Positions 1-10,369 are shown, numbered from the stretch's first letter. The stretch is 42,997 nucleotides of DNA from Streptococcus mitis (GCF_946190375.1 NZ_CAMIAF010000019.1:1-42997), one strand, 5' to 3'. The notes: generated from the letters alone by a model not told the origin. Program-made: numbers and translations.

Positions 1-79
1 TTACTAGATTCACTGACTCTATCTATTTATTCGGAAAAGAAAGGATAAATGAAATAGTAAATAAAAAAATAAGAACAAC

Positions 80-107
80 GGATAAGCAATAAATGTTAAG
101 CTTATCT
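80..107 (-). terminator. Possible terminator of the GNAT gene
   Basis: A short inverted repeat (GGATAAGC at 80-87 against GCTTATC at 100-106) overlaps the stop codon of the minus-strand acetyltransferase gene. Reading on the minus strand, a T-rich stretch lies about 15 bases beyond the hairpin and not directly at its base, so termination here is plausible but weak. The rest of bases 1-101 shows nothing I recognise. Confidence 0.3.
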
Positions 108-653
108 ATCCTTCTTACTTATCTGATAATAAATAAGGTCCGCAAGATAGCCTTTTCTCTCTACACCATTGGTAATAGTCTTGAGATAGGACATTCCAGC
201 CTTCTCCATGACACGACCTGAAGCTGGATTGAGACTGGCATATCGTGCTCTGACATTTTGAAAATCTGATTGAGTAAAACAGAAGTTCAAGACAGCTTTC
301 AAGGCCTCCGTCATCATACCATGACCCCAGTATACCTTTCCTAGCACATAGCCAATTTCACAAGAAGAATCGTTCTCATCTATTGCAACGATGCTGATAT
401 CTCCTATAACTTTCTCCGGATTTTCTTTGAGACAAATAGCCCATTTGTAATAGTTGGGATTTGTATAGAAGACAATCCAATTTCGGATCGAGTTTCGAGT
501 GACCTCAACATCAGGATGGGGATTCCAAGTAACATAGGCCAGATTCTCAGCAGACGAAGCCCAATTTTGAAACATGGCTTCCGCATCACTCTCCACAAAT
601 CTTCTCAAGATTAAACGGTTTGTCTGTAATATTTGCGTACCGATTGCTTTCAT
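102..653 (-). CDS. GNAT-family N-acetyltransferase (RimJ/RimL type)
   Basis: The 183-residue product has the build of a GNAT acetyltransferase that moves an acetyl group from acetyl-CoA to an amine. It opens with the typical TNRLILRRF strand, has the EIGYVLGKVYWGHGMMTEA segment where the acetyl-CoA loop (Q/RxxGxG/A, here degenerate as YWGHGM) is expected, and ends with NPASGRVMEKAGM, the usual final helix. I start at 653 and not at the upstream in-frame ATG at 692 because GAGGT sits about 8 bases before 653 and because the family normally begins just before this strand. The substrate cannot be told from sequence: RimJ/L-like enzymes act on ribosomal proteins, drugs or metabolites. It is a single gene, opposite in direction to its neighbour. 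Confidence 0.85.
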   Translation of the reverse strand: MKAIGTQILQTNRLILRRFVESDAEAMFQNWASSAENLAYVTWNPHPDVEVTRNSIRNWIVFYTNPNYYKWAICLKENPEKVIGDISIVAIDENDSSCEIGYVLGKVYWGHGMMTEALKAVLNFCFTQSDFQNVRARYASLNPASGRVMEKAGMSYLKTITNGVERKGYLADLIYYQISKKDR

Positions 654-698
654 GATGTTACCTCGCTTTCTGGTGTGTGATTCTCTATTCAATATCCA

Positions 699-815
699 TT
701 GAAACTATAGTATATCGAGATAAACTGTAGACAAATCAACTGGGGCATTCACATTAATTTCTAAAAATACTTTAGAAGTTAATTGGTACTATTCTAGATT
801 CAATTTATTAGACTT
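699..815. repeat. Possible relic related to the IS630 left end
   Basis: Blocks here (ATTGAAAC, ACAAATC, ATTAATTTCT followed by AAATA) occur in the same order and similar spacing in the left end of the IS630 element at 8549-8620. No transposase remains. It may be a decayed insertion or a RUP-like derivative, but the match was made by eye and is weak. Confidence 0.25.
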
Positions 816-935
816 TCAGTCAGTAGGTTTGAAGAAAAAAATCTAAATTCACTTTCTATTTACCCTTCTTTCTTGCATTGCTTTCTTAGATATGCTACAG
901 TTGTGGTAGCGATTACAAAAATGAAGGAGCATGTT

Positions 936-1916
936 ATGAAAAATCCAGCTTTGTTAGAAGAAATCAAGACATATAGAGGATGTGATGAGGTTCCAGAAGA
1001 CTTTGATGCTTTCTGGGATGAGGAGGTGAAAAAAGTTTCAACTCTTCCAGCCTACCACTTGGAGGAAAGAAATTTCCACATTCCTCAAGTCAAGTGCTAT
1101 GAATTAACCTTTGAAGGAACCAATGAAGGTAAGGTCTATGCGCGCGTCGTTCTTCCAAAAAGTGAGGAGAAGGTTCCACTAATCTTCCATTTCCATGGTT
1201 ATATGGGACGTGGCTGGGACTGGGCTGACATGCTGGCCTTCACCGTTGCTGGTTATGGTGTTGTTTCCATGGATGTGCGGGGGCAGTCGGGTTACTCACA
1301 AGACGGCTTGCGTTCTCCTCTAGGAAATACAGTTAAGGGGCATATCATCCGTGGTGCTGTGGAAGGTCGGGATCATCTCTTTTATAAGGATGTTTATCTG
1401 GATATTTACCAGTTGGTTGAGATTATTGCCAGTCTGCCACAGGTAGATGAGAAGCGTCTTTCTAGCTATGGTGCCTCACAAGGAGGGGCTTTAGCTTTGG
1501 TTGCAGCAGCGCTCAATCCTCGAATTCAGAAAACAGTTACCATCTATCCCTTCTTGTCAGACTTCAGACGAGTGCTTGAGATTGGGAATACTAGCGAGGC
1601 TTACGACGAACTTTTCCGTTATTTCAAGTTTCACGACCCCTTCCATGAAACTGAGGAGGAAATCATGGCGACCCTTGCCTATATCGATGTGAAAAATCTC
1701 GCTCATCGTATCAAGGGTGAAGTTAAGATGATTACAGGCTTGGACGACGATGTTTGCTATCCTATAACCCAGTTTGCGATTTACAACCGTCTCACCTGCG
1801 ATAAGGCCTATAGCGTCATGCCAGAGTATGCTCATGAAGCCATGAATGTTTTTGTCAACGACCAAGTCTACAACTGGCTCTGTGGTAGTGAGATTCCTTT
1901 TAAGTATGTGAAGTGA
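936..1916 (+). CDS. Acetyl xylan esterase / cephalosporin-C deacetylase family esterase (AXE1)
   Basis: The 326-residue alpha/beta hydrolase belongs to the AXE1/Cah family of acetyl esterases, which remove acetyl groups from small acetylated sugars and related compounds. The catalytic triad is visible: Ser181 in GASQGG, an Asp at about 270 in GLDDDVCYP, and His300 in YAHEAMN. The oxyanion region HFHGYMGRGWDW lies near residue 90. There is no signal peptide, so it should be cytoplasmic. The start at 936 follows AAGGAG; an earlier in-frame ATG at 873 would add a non-conserved leader. In pneumococci I recall an esterase of this kind bordering the nan locus. A role in deacetylating O-acetylated sialic acids or other sugars is inference only. 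Confidence 0.85.
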   Translation: MKNPALLEEIKTYRGCDEVPEDFDAFWDEEVKKVSTLPAYHLEERNFHIPQVKCYELTFEGTNEGKVYARVVLPKSEEKVPLIFHFHGYMGRGWDWADMLAFTVAGYGVVSMDVRGQSGYSQDGLRSPLGNTVKGHIIRGAVEGRDHLFYKDVYLDIYQLVEIIASLPQVDEKRLSSYGASQGGALALVAAALNPRIQKTVTIYPFLSDFRRVLEIGNTSEAYDELFRYFKFHDPFHETEEEIMATLAYIDVKNLAHRIKGEVKMITGLDDDVCYPITQFAIYNRLTCDKAYSVMPEYAHEAMNVFVNDQVYNWLCGSEIPFKYVK

Positions 1917-1922
1917 TGAATG

Positions 1923-1946
1923 AGAGAGTCTAGTAGCTCTCTTTTT
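1923..1946 (+). terminator. Intrinsic terminator after the esterase gene
   Basis: AGAGAG at 1923-1928 pairs with CTCTCT at 1937-1942, followed by a run of five T. It lies six bases after the esterase stop codon. Confidence 0.75.
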
Positions 1947-1996
1947 GTATAGAGTCTAGTCAGCAAATATTCTAGTTCATATATACTTTAAAATTC

Positions 1997-2110
1997 ATAC
2001 TCTTCGAAAATCTCTTCAAACCACGTCAGCTTCCATCTACAACCTCAAAACAGTGTTTTGAGCAACCTGCGGCTAGTTTCCTAGTTTGCTCTTTGATTTT
2101 CATTGAGTAT
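1997..2110 (-). repeat. BOX element (boxA and boxC ends, with a boxB-like middle)
   Basis: The segment starts ATACTCTTCGAAAATCTC and ends with TTTTCATTGAGTAT, the known ends of pneumococcal BOX repeats. In the middle is a boxB-like palindrome, CTCAAAACAGTGTTTTGAG. BOX elements are non-coding repeats of pneumococcus and close relatives that form hairpins and can alter expression of neighbours. Here it lies between the esterase and the double protease. Confidence 0.85.
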
Positions 2111-2480
2111 GAGTTTTTCCTTGACCTTGGTGTAAAACAATTCATTTGCTATCTAGTTTGGTATAAGTTCTTTCAAGATATTGGAAAGCGTCTGTGAAAT
2201 GTGTTATAATTTATAAGAAAATATACAGTTTCGCTACAAATGAACATTTATATATAATTTTATGTATAACTTAGTTTTTCTGATTAGGATAATATCTTAC
2301 AAAAACTATATTCTTGGAGATACAGTACTTAAATATTATTTGTAAAGGAGCAAAATAGTCTATGGCTATTTTTATTGTAAGAATCAAAGTAGAGAGTGTT
2401 ATGCTAATGGAAACTGTAATATTTTATTTTTAAGAATATACTTGGATAAATTAACTTTGAAAGTTAAAGTGAGGTAATGT
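2111..2480 (+). other. A+T-rich leader region of the double protease gene
   Basis: No convincing gene is present in this stretch. Several TATAAT-like boxes occur (for example near 2212 and 2252), so the promoter position cannot be fixed by eye. AAAATAG at about 2353 and CTATTTT at about 2367 form a small hairpin followed by T-rich sequence. A 23-codon ORF starts at 2362 behind AAAGGAG, but its spacing is long and its composition unremarkable. The protease start at 2481 has GAGG about 8 bases upstream. Confidence 0.4.
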
Positions 2481-5400
2481 ATGTTTGTATGTTTAAAAGG
2501 TTTGGGAAAATTTCGTAAATCCAAAGCTTATGGTTTAATTGGTTGCTTGACACTATCCGCAGTGATCGGCTTAGCTGCACCAGAGTTACCAGTTATTGGT
2601 GGCGGGGTCGTTTATGCTGATGTTATTAAAGGTGGAGATGATATTAAAGATGTAGACGTTCATAGTAAACCTGCAGAAGGTGTTGCTATGACTTATACCA
2701 CTTATGATAGCGGAACAAGTGGAAAACAAACCGCATCAGGTAGCGGTGTCTTTGTAGCGCCGAATGTGATGGTAACAGTAGCTCATAACTACTATGATAA
2801 AAACCAAGAAGACAAGTCCGCGGTATTGCGTGGTGGGGAGTCTGCTCGTAGTTATGTGGTGATGAACTCAGAGACGGAGAAGAGCAATAAAGTACCTACT
2901 TCTGGTGTATCGGAAGCTCTTGAAAAGGGTTCTATTCATTTGTATGATGAGAAGAATTTTGGTAAAGAATATGGTAATGACTTAGCGGTAGTAGTTACTA
3001 AAAAGCCTGTAGAAGCTATGACAGGTGGAGAAGATTCACCAAGAGAATTGAGCGATAAAGAGGTTTCTACGGGTGATAGCATCTCTATGGTCGGCTACCC
3101 TAATGATTTTTCGACTCCAAATTTAAGTGAAGAGAATAAAGCTCGCTTGAAAGACGGTAAGGCTTATTCAGTCTCAACAACTGTGAGCAGTATCAATAAA
3201 GAGAGTGGTGCAGTCACTTATCATTCCTCAGCTTTAGGAGGTTTTTCAGGCGCTCCTTTGTTTAATGATAAGGGAGAGGTAGTTGGTATCCACCAGCACG
3301 GAACCAATACTTCAAGCGCCCCTGAGAGTGAGCGTATTGGAGGTGGTACGATTTTTACGGACAAGCACAAGGCTTGGATTCGTTCTATGATTGATAAATA
3401 TGGTATAAAAGGTTGGTATATAGATGGTGCAAACCGTTACTACTATGATGAAAATCATATAGCTTTAAAAGATGTAGAGTCTGAGATTGACGGTGCTTTG
3501 TATAGTTTTGATGAAAAAGGTCGTGCTACCTTAGTAAAAGGTGAAGAAAAAGGTCGTGTTCTACTTCGAGTGGAAGACACTAAAGGAACTCGTTTGATTT
3601 CAGATAAGGTTGTTCAGGAGGGTCCTGTTGGAAGTGGTTTGAATTTTCATTTAAGACAAAATCCAGATTTCAAACAGTTAATAGCAACTTCCCCAACAGC
3701 TAAAGTGGTATCTTATAACGGAGTGCCAATTAACAAATTAGCAAGTGATACAAGTTGGCCTGATGAATATGTCAGTAAGTTAGCTTTGGGTGATACAATT
3801 ATAAGAGCGGTAGTAGATTCGGTAACTCCTCCATCTACCTCTTCTTCGGATTTTGCAAGAACGGAAGTTGGCAAAGTCGATTTGAGTGGTAAATCGAACT
3901 TACCTGTACCTAGTAAAGAGGTGTTACAGGCTCCGAATGGCTCAGAAAATTTTTATGCTACAACGCACATTCAAACGCCAGATGGGTCGGGGTCAGGTAC
4001 TTTAATTGCACCAAATCTGGTGTTAACAGTCGCTCATAATTTCTTAACAGTTAAAGGTTCTGAGGTAGTTACTAAGTCTGGTCGCACCAATACAGTATAT
4101 AAAGCAACTTTACCGAATGGGTTGTCTGTGAATTTTTCAGATGATGATATTGTTTATTGGAATAAGAAAGATTCAGTATTTGGATTTAAAAATGACTTAG
4201 CTTTGGTTCGGTTAAAAGAAGCAGTAAAAGGAGTAACTCCTGTAGAGGTTGTAAAACAATCTTCGAAAGTTGCAGAGGGGGATTCAGTTTCGGTCTATGG
4301 TTTTCCAGATAACAAGCTAAGTCCAGTTTTAGATAGCAAAGTAGTAGGAACTACAGACTTCGGTTCTGGAATAGAGGGAATTAGCTATGGAGGTACGAAA
4401 CCTGGAGCGTCTGGTGGTGGTCTTTATAATGATAAAGGTGCTTTAATTGGCGTTCACCAAAATGGTGTTGTAGGAAGCCGCAGTGGTGGTTTGGTTTTAT
4501 CAAAAGAGCAGCTGGATTGGGTTCGTTCTTATATTGAGGGTCAACCAAAAGATCCTGTCTATGTGGAAGATAAAGAAGTGGAACCTTCTAAGAAGGATTC
4601 GGATAAGGATTTAGCAGGGAAATTAGATCCAAAAAAAGATAGTGGAAAAGAAGATTCTGGTATTTTAGGTACATCTGGTGACTTTGCAGCTCCTACAGTA
4701 GATAAGCCAGAGTTTAAAGGAGGAGTTAACGGAGGCGACTCACTTGTTACAGAAGTTCCAGAGTATAGCGGTGTTCTATCCACATTAGGAGACACTCCAG
4801 CCCCTATAGTAGCTAAGCCAGAGTTTAAAGGTGGCGTGAATGGGGGCGACTCACTTGTTACAGAAGTTCCAGAGTATAGCGGTGTTCTCTCCACATTAGG
4901 AGACACTCCAGCTCCTACCGTAGCTAAGCCAGAGTATATGGGTGATACGTTATCAAGCTCAGGAGAAGAACCGGTTCCAACAGTTGAACATCATGACTTT
5001 ACAGGCGGAGTTAACGGAGGCGACTCACTTGTTACAGAAGTTCCAGAGTATAGCGGTGTTCTCTCCACATTAGGAGACACTCCAGCCCCTATAGTAGATA
5101 AGCCAGATTTTACAGGTGGAGTTCCTTTCACTAAATCTCCGATACTAGAAATCCCAGAGTATACGGGTGCATTATCAAGCTCAGGAGAAGAACCGGTCCC
5201 AACAGTTGAACAGCATGACTTCACAGGTGGAGTCAATGGAAGTGAATCCCTCGTTACAGAAGTTCCAGAGTATAGTGGCTTCCTATCCACATTAGGTAAT
5301 TCTCCAGCTCCTACAGTAGCTAAGCCAGAGTTTAAAGGTGGCGTGAATGGTGCGGATGCTGAGATTCATCACCTTCCAGACTTCACAGGCGGAGTGAATG

Positions 5401-6143
5401 CAGTAACTAGTGTTGTGTATGATGTAGAAAATTATACAGAAGTATTATCTACAGCAGGAGAAGGAAGTTCAGTAGTGAAATCTACTGATAAACAAGTAAA
5501 TAATAAAGACAGTAAGGATGAAGCAGAAACTAAGCACGTTATCACAGGAATTGCTAGTTCACAACGTATTTTAAAAAATGAAACAGGAAGTATTCAAATT
5601 CAAGCTTCAGAAGAAGTATTGAAAAATGTGATAGGTATTCAAATTCAAGAAGTTCAAGTTAGTGATCTAAGTTCATTAAACTACAAAGCATTTGATATTC
5701 AATTAAAGGATACAGCTGCTAGAACTGTTCAGCCTAACGGAAAAGTCCTAGTTACTTTTGCTATGGATCAGTCTGTTGAGAATGTTTATGCTGTAGATCC
5801 AGAAGGAAAACTACACACTATTGAATTCGAACAAAAAGATGGAAAGATTATTTTTGAGATTAGCAATTCTAGTATTTATGCGATGACTTTCCGATTCTCT
5901 ATCGACAATCCACCATTTAAAAATCCTACAGAAGATAACAAGGCTGAGGAAGTTTCACTGTCATCTAAATTGTTATCTACAAATGGAAACTCTGAATCTA
6001 ATCGATTAGAGAATAAAGTAAGTAATAACGAACAGGCTAAGTTACCAGATACAGGTGAGTCTGTTTCATTACTAACAATCTTGTTTGGTTTTGTAGGAGT
6101 GTTTCTTGGAGCAATGATTTCTTATAAGCGAAAAGATAGATAA
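2481..6143 (+). CDS. LPXTG-anchored protein with two trypsin-like serine protease domains and NanA-type repeats
   Basis: This 1220-residue surface protein has a Sec signal peptide (cleavage probably after VYA, near residue 47). Protease domain 1 has triad His102 (TVAHN), Asp167 (NDLAV) and Ser256 (GGFSGAP). A GWYIDGANRYYYDENH segment resembling wall/glucan-binding repeats follows, then a PDZ-like linker. Protease domain 2 has His519, Asp572 and Ser644 (GASGGG). Both triads look intact and resemble V8/glutamyl-endopeptidase-like trypsin folds. Residues about 727-1000 hold 37-residue repeats (VPEYSG...PAP.V.KPEFKGGVNG) of the kind I know from pneumococcal NanA. A beta-rich domain follows, then the sortase signal LPDTG at 1188-1192, a hydrophobic span and a KRKDR tail. 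The product should be wall-anchored and outward-facing. Substrate unknown; a link to host glycoproteins is inferred from the sialidase next door. Confidence 0.85.
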   Translation: MFVCLKGLGKFRKSKAYGLIGCLTLSAVIGLAAPELPVIGGGVVYADVIKGGDDIKDVDVHSKPAEGVAMTYTTYDSGTSGKQTASGSGVFVAPNVMVTVAHNYYDKNQEDKSAVLRGGESARSYVVMNSETEKSNKVPTSGVSEALEKGSIHLYDEKNFGKEYGNDLAVVVTKKPVEAMTGGEDSPRELSDKEVSTGDSISMVGYPNDFSTPNLSEENKARLKDGKAYSVSTTVSSINKESGAVTYHSSALGGFSGAPLFNDKGEVVGIHQHGTNTSSAPESERIGGGTIFTDKHKAWIRSMIDKYGIKGWYIDGANRYYYDENHIALKDVESEIDGALYSFDEKGRATLVKGEEKGRVLLRVEDTKGTRLISDKVVQEGPVGSGLNFHLRQNPDFKQLIATSPTAKVVSYNGVPINKLASDTSWPDEYVSKLALGDTIIRAVVDSVTPPSTSSSDFARTEVGKVDLSGKSNLPVPSKEVLQAPNGSENFYATTHIQTPDGSGSGTLIAPNLVLTVAHNFLTVKGSEVVTKSGRTNTVYKATLPNGLSVNFSDDDIVYWNKKDSVFGFKNDLALVRLKEAVKGVTPVEVVKQSSKVAEGDSVSVYGFPDNKLSPVLDSKVVGTTDFGSGIEGISYGGTKPGASGGGLYNDKGALIGVHQNGVVGSRSGGLVLSKEQLDWVRSYIEGQPKDPVYVEDKEVEPSKKDSDKDLAGKLDPKKDSGKEDSGILGTSGDFAAPTVDKPEFKGGVNGGDSLVTEVPEYSGVLSTLGDTPAPIVAKPEFKGGVNGGDSLVTEVPEYSGVLSTLGDTPAPTVAKPEYMGDTLSSSGEEPVPTVEHHDFTGGVNGGDSLVTEVPEYSGVLSTLGDTPAPIVDKPDFTGGVPFTKSPILEIPEYTGALSSSGEEPVPTVEQHDFTGGVNGSESLVTEVPEYSGFLSTLGNSPAPTVAKPEFKGGVNGADAEIHHLPDFTGGVNAVTSVVYDVENYTEVLSTAGEGSSVVKSTDKQVNNKDSKDEAETKHVITGIASSQRILKNETGSIQIQASEEVLKNVIGIQIQEVQVSDLSSLNYKAFDIQLKDTAARTVQPNGKVLVTFAMDQSVENVYAVDPEGKLHTIEFEQKDGKIIFEISNSSIYAMTFRFSIDNPPFKNPTEDNKAEEVSLSSKLLSTNGNSESNRLENKVSNNEQAKLPDTGESVSLLTILFGFVGVFLGAMISYKRKDR
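4660..5470 (+). repeat. In-gene tandem repeats, 111-bp unit, NanA-type
   Basis: The C-terminal coding region of the double protease contains near-identical units of about 111 bp (37 residues) built around LVTEVPEYSG, LSTLGDTPAP and KPEFKGGVNG. Units begin near 4726, 4837, 5009 and 5232. Shorter variant units containing SSSGEEPVPTVE sit between them. Long stretches are identical at the DNA level, which implies recent duplication or gene conversion and makes copy number likely to vary between strains. Confidence 0.9.
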
Positions 6144-8306
<2,163 letters not shown>

Positions 8307-8378
8307 AAGCTAATTATAGACATAAGAAAACATCTCTGTGTTAGACTTGTCGTTCAAATACAAACGCTAAATTTCAAG

Positions 8379-8528
8379 TTAGTTAGCAACAAAAAATTCT
8401 CTGGGCGACTTGTAGTTCAAGCATTTTTTATGATAGTTGTTAATCCAATTTTCGATGAATGCGACTTCTTTAGAAGTCGTTTTCTTAGTTTCTTTAGGTA
8501 ACCATTTATGAATGAGCTTATTGTGATT
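8379..8528 (-). pseudogene. C-terminal relic of an IS30-family transposase (IS1239-like)
   Basis: Read on the minus strand, 49 codons followed by a stop give HKWLPKETKKTT, FIENWINNY and LNYKSPREFF. These match the conserved end of IS30-family transposases: the segment after the DDE glutamate, ending in NYKSPRE. No start, DNA-binding region or first catalytic residues remain, and the reading frame is closed just upstream by TGA. It lies between the shortened sialidase and an intact IS630 element, so it marks an older insertion and deletion event here. Confidence 0.75.
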
Positions 8529-8658
8529 CTTATTAGTTCATTTGGTTGTATAGTAGATTGAAACAAGATGTGAACAAATCGGTTAGGAAAGTCAAATTAA
8601 TTTCTAGAAATATAGTAAAATGAACCAAAAATAGTACACAATGTGGTATAATCTTCTT

Positions 8659-9009
8659 ATGGCATATTCAATAGATTTTCGTAAAAAAGTTCTCTCTTAT
8701 TGTGAGCGAACAAGTAGTATAACAGAAGCATCACACGTTTTCCAAATCTCACGTAATACCATTTATGGCTGGTTAAAGCTAAAAGAGAAGACAGGAGAGC
8801 TAAACCATCAAGTAAAAGGAACAAAACCAAGAAAGGTTGATAGAGATAGACTGAAAAACTATCTTACTGACAATCCAGACGCTTATTTGACTGAAATAGC
8901 TGCTGAATTTGATTGTCATCCAACTACTATCCACTATGCTCTTAAAGCTATGGGCTACACTCGAAAAAAAAGAACCACACCTACTATGAACAAGACCCAG
9001 AAAAAGTAG
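8659..9009 (+). CDS. IS630-Spn1-type transposase OrfA (DNA-binding part)
   Basis: The 116-residue N-terminal part of the transposase has a helix-turn-helix (SSITEASHVFQISRNTIYGW) and a second DNA-binding region near DCHPTTIHYALKAMGYTRKK. I start at the ATG at 8659 (MAYSIDFRKK), which is where the family begins, and not at the in-frame ATG at 8641. Near the end, eight A residues (8964-8971) contain the heptamer A AAA AAA in the correct phase for a -1 shift into the downstream frame. After that point the zero frame reads a short tail and stops at 9007. Confidence 0.85.
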   Translation: MAYSIDFRKKVLSYCERTSSITEASHVFQISRNTIYGWLKLKEKTGELNHQVKGTKPRKVDRDRLKNYLTDNPDAYLTEIAAEFDCHPTTIHYALKAMGYTRKKRTTPTMNKTQKK

Positions 9010-9506
9010 CTTTATTTCTTAAGAATTTTAATAGTTTAAAGCACCTAGCACCTGTTTATATTGATGAAACAGGATTCGATACTTATTTTTATCGAGAATA
9101 TGGTCGCTCTTTAAAAGGTCAGATAATAAGAGGTAAAGTATCTGGAAGAAGATATCAGAGGATTTCTTTGGTTGCAGGGTTAACAAATGGTGAGTTAATC
9201 GCTCCAATGACTTACCAAGAAACAATGACAAGCGACTTTTTTGAAGCTTGGTTTCAGAAGTTTCTCTTACCAACATTAAACACACCATCAGTTATTATTA
9301 TGGATAATGCAAGATTCCATAGAATGGGTAAGCTAGAACTCTTGTGTGAAGAGTTTGGGCATAAACTTTTACCTCTTCCTCCCTACTCACCTGAGTACAA
9401 TCCTATTGAGAAAACATGGGCTCATATCAAAAAGCACCTCAAAAAGGTATTACCGAGTTGTAATACTTTTTTCGAGGTTCTTTTGTCTTATTCTTGTTTC
9501 AATTGA
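8970..9506 (+). CDS. IS630-Spn1-type transposase OrfB (catalytic DDE part, -1 frame)
   Basis: Entered by -1 frameshifting at the A-run at 8964-8971, this frame continues with YYEQDPEKVALFLKNF, then VYIDETGFDTYF (first Asp), VIIMDNARFH (second Asp) and NPIEKTWAHIKKHLK (Glu), the full DDE set of the IS630/Tc1/mariner superfamily. It ends with SYSCFN at 9506, close to the right inverted repeat. There is no good independent start codon with a ribosome site near the junction, which fits production as an OrfA-OrfB fusion. Confidence 0.8.
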   Translation, partial: KNHTYYEQDPEKVALFLKNFNSLKHLAPVYIDETGFDTYFYREYGRSLKGQIIRGKVSGRRYQRISLVAGLTNGELIAPMTYQETMTSDFFEAWFQKFLLPTLNTPSVIIMDNARFHRMGKLELLCEEFGHKLLPLPPYSPEYNPIEKTWAHIKKHLKKVLPSCNTFFEVLLSYSCFN

Positions 9507-9573
9507 CTATATATACGGATATTTATGTTATCTGAAACTACTTTCAGAAACAGCTGTTCTATAAAATACTTTT

Positions 9574-9631
9574 GAAACTGAAATCTATTCTATCACAAAG
9601 TATTGAAAGCGCTTCATAAATGATATATAAT
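9574..9631 (+). promoter_or_regulatory. Promoter of nanE copy 1 with overlapping cre and a conserved upstream block
   Basis: The -35 box is TTGAAA (9603-9608), the spacer 17 bp, the -10 box TATAAT (9626-9631). TTGAAAGCGCTTCAT (9603-9617) is a good CcpA cre site on the -35 box, predicting carbon catabolite repression. A 25-bp block at 9574-9598 (GAAACT, AAATCTA, CACAA) recurs at the same distance before two other nan promoters and may bind the NanR-like regulator. Confidence 0.75.
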
Positions 9632-9665
9632 GACCTCATAAGAACAAGGAAAAGGAGGGGAGAGG

Positions 9666-10369
9666 ATGCCACAGATTACTAAAGAAGCCTTGATTGAACA
9701 AATCAAAGATGGGATTATCGTTTCTTGTCAGGCCCTTCCTCACGAACCGCTTTATACAGAAGCGGGAGGAGTCATTCCCTTGCTGGTCAAAGCGGCTGAG
9801 CAAGGTGGAGCAGTCGGTATCCGAGCCAATAGTGTTCGCGATATCAAGGAAATCAAGGAGGTCACAAACCTTCCAATCATTGGGATAATTAAACGAGATT
9901 ATCCACCGCAAGAACCCTTCATCACTGCTACTATGAAAGAAGTTGATGAATTGGCAGAACTTGATATAGAGGTCATTGCTCTGGATTGTACCAAGCGTGA
10001 ACGCTATGATGGTTTAGAGATTCAAGAGTTCATTCGTCAGGTTAAGGAAAAATATCCTAACCAGCTCTTGATGGCTGATACAAGTCAAGTGCTTTCGAGG
10101 AGGGATTGGCAGCCGTTGAAGCAGGAATTGACTTTGTCGGAACAACCTTATCAGGATACACATCTTACAGTCCAAAGGTGGATGATCCCGATTTTGAATT
10201 AATCAAAAAACTCTGTGATGCTGACGTGGATGTCATTGCAGAAGGAAAAATTCATACACCTGAACAAGCCAAACAAATCCTGGGATATGGAGTGCGAGGC
10301 ATCGTTGTTGGTGGCGCTATTACTAGACCAAAAGAGATTACAGAACGCTTCGTTGCTGGTCTTAAATAA
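9666..10369 (+). pseudogene. nanE: nanE copy 1, N-acetylmannosamine-6-P epimerase, frameshifted
   Basis: The DNA matches the intact nanE at 17398 nearly throughout, but carries a tandem duplication of CAAGT at 10081-10090. Removing five bases restores [13 protein letters not shown], against [13 protein letters not shown] in the intact copy. As it stands, translation leaves the frame after ADTS near residue 140 and stops at 10202, losing the C-terminal third of the TIM barrel ([33 protein letters not shown]), which continues in another frame to 10369. The enzyme would convert ManNAc-6-P to GlcNAc-6-P, but this copy is most likely inactive. Its promoter is intact and should still drive the importer genes downstream. 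Confidence 0.9.

Larger units (their letters stand above)
8549..9511 (+). mobile_element. IS630-Spn1-type insertion sequence
   Basis: The element is about 0.96 kb. Its ends are imperfect inverted repeats: TATAGTAGATTGAAACAAGA at 8549-8568 against the reverse complement of 9492-9511, which reads TATAGTCAATTGAAACAAGA. IS630/Tc1 elements insert at TA, and TA dinucleotides flank both ends. It holds a transposase split over two frames that can be joined by a -1 frameshift. All catalytic DDE residues are present, so it may still be active. Confidence 0.85.

Noticed and set aside
2362-2433. A 23-codon ORF upstream of the double protease
   Set aside because: The AAAGGAG before it is 11 bases away, the sequence has no recognisable feature, and the same bases form a hairpin; not enough to call a gene or leader peptide.
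4559-5290. Two minus-strand ORFs over the protease repeat region
   Set aside because: They are antisense shadows of the tandem repeats: their periodic sequence simply mirrors the 111-bp units and they lack ribosome binding sites.
4660-5470. CRISPR-like array
   Set aside because: The direct repeats are in-frame coding units of 37 residues without spacers of constant length; they are a protein stalk.
8641-9009. IS630 transposase as a simple frameshifted pseudogene
   Set aside because: The break falls at an in-phase A-run suited to -1 frameshifting and the joined product has all catalytic residues, so decay is the less likely reading.
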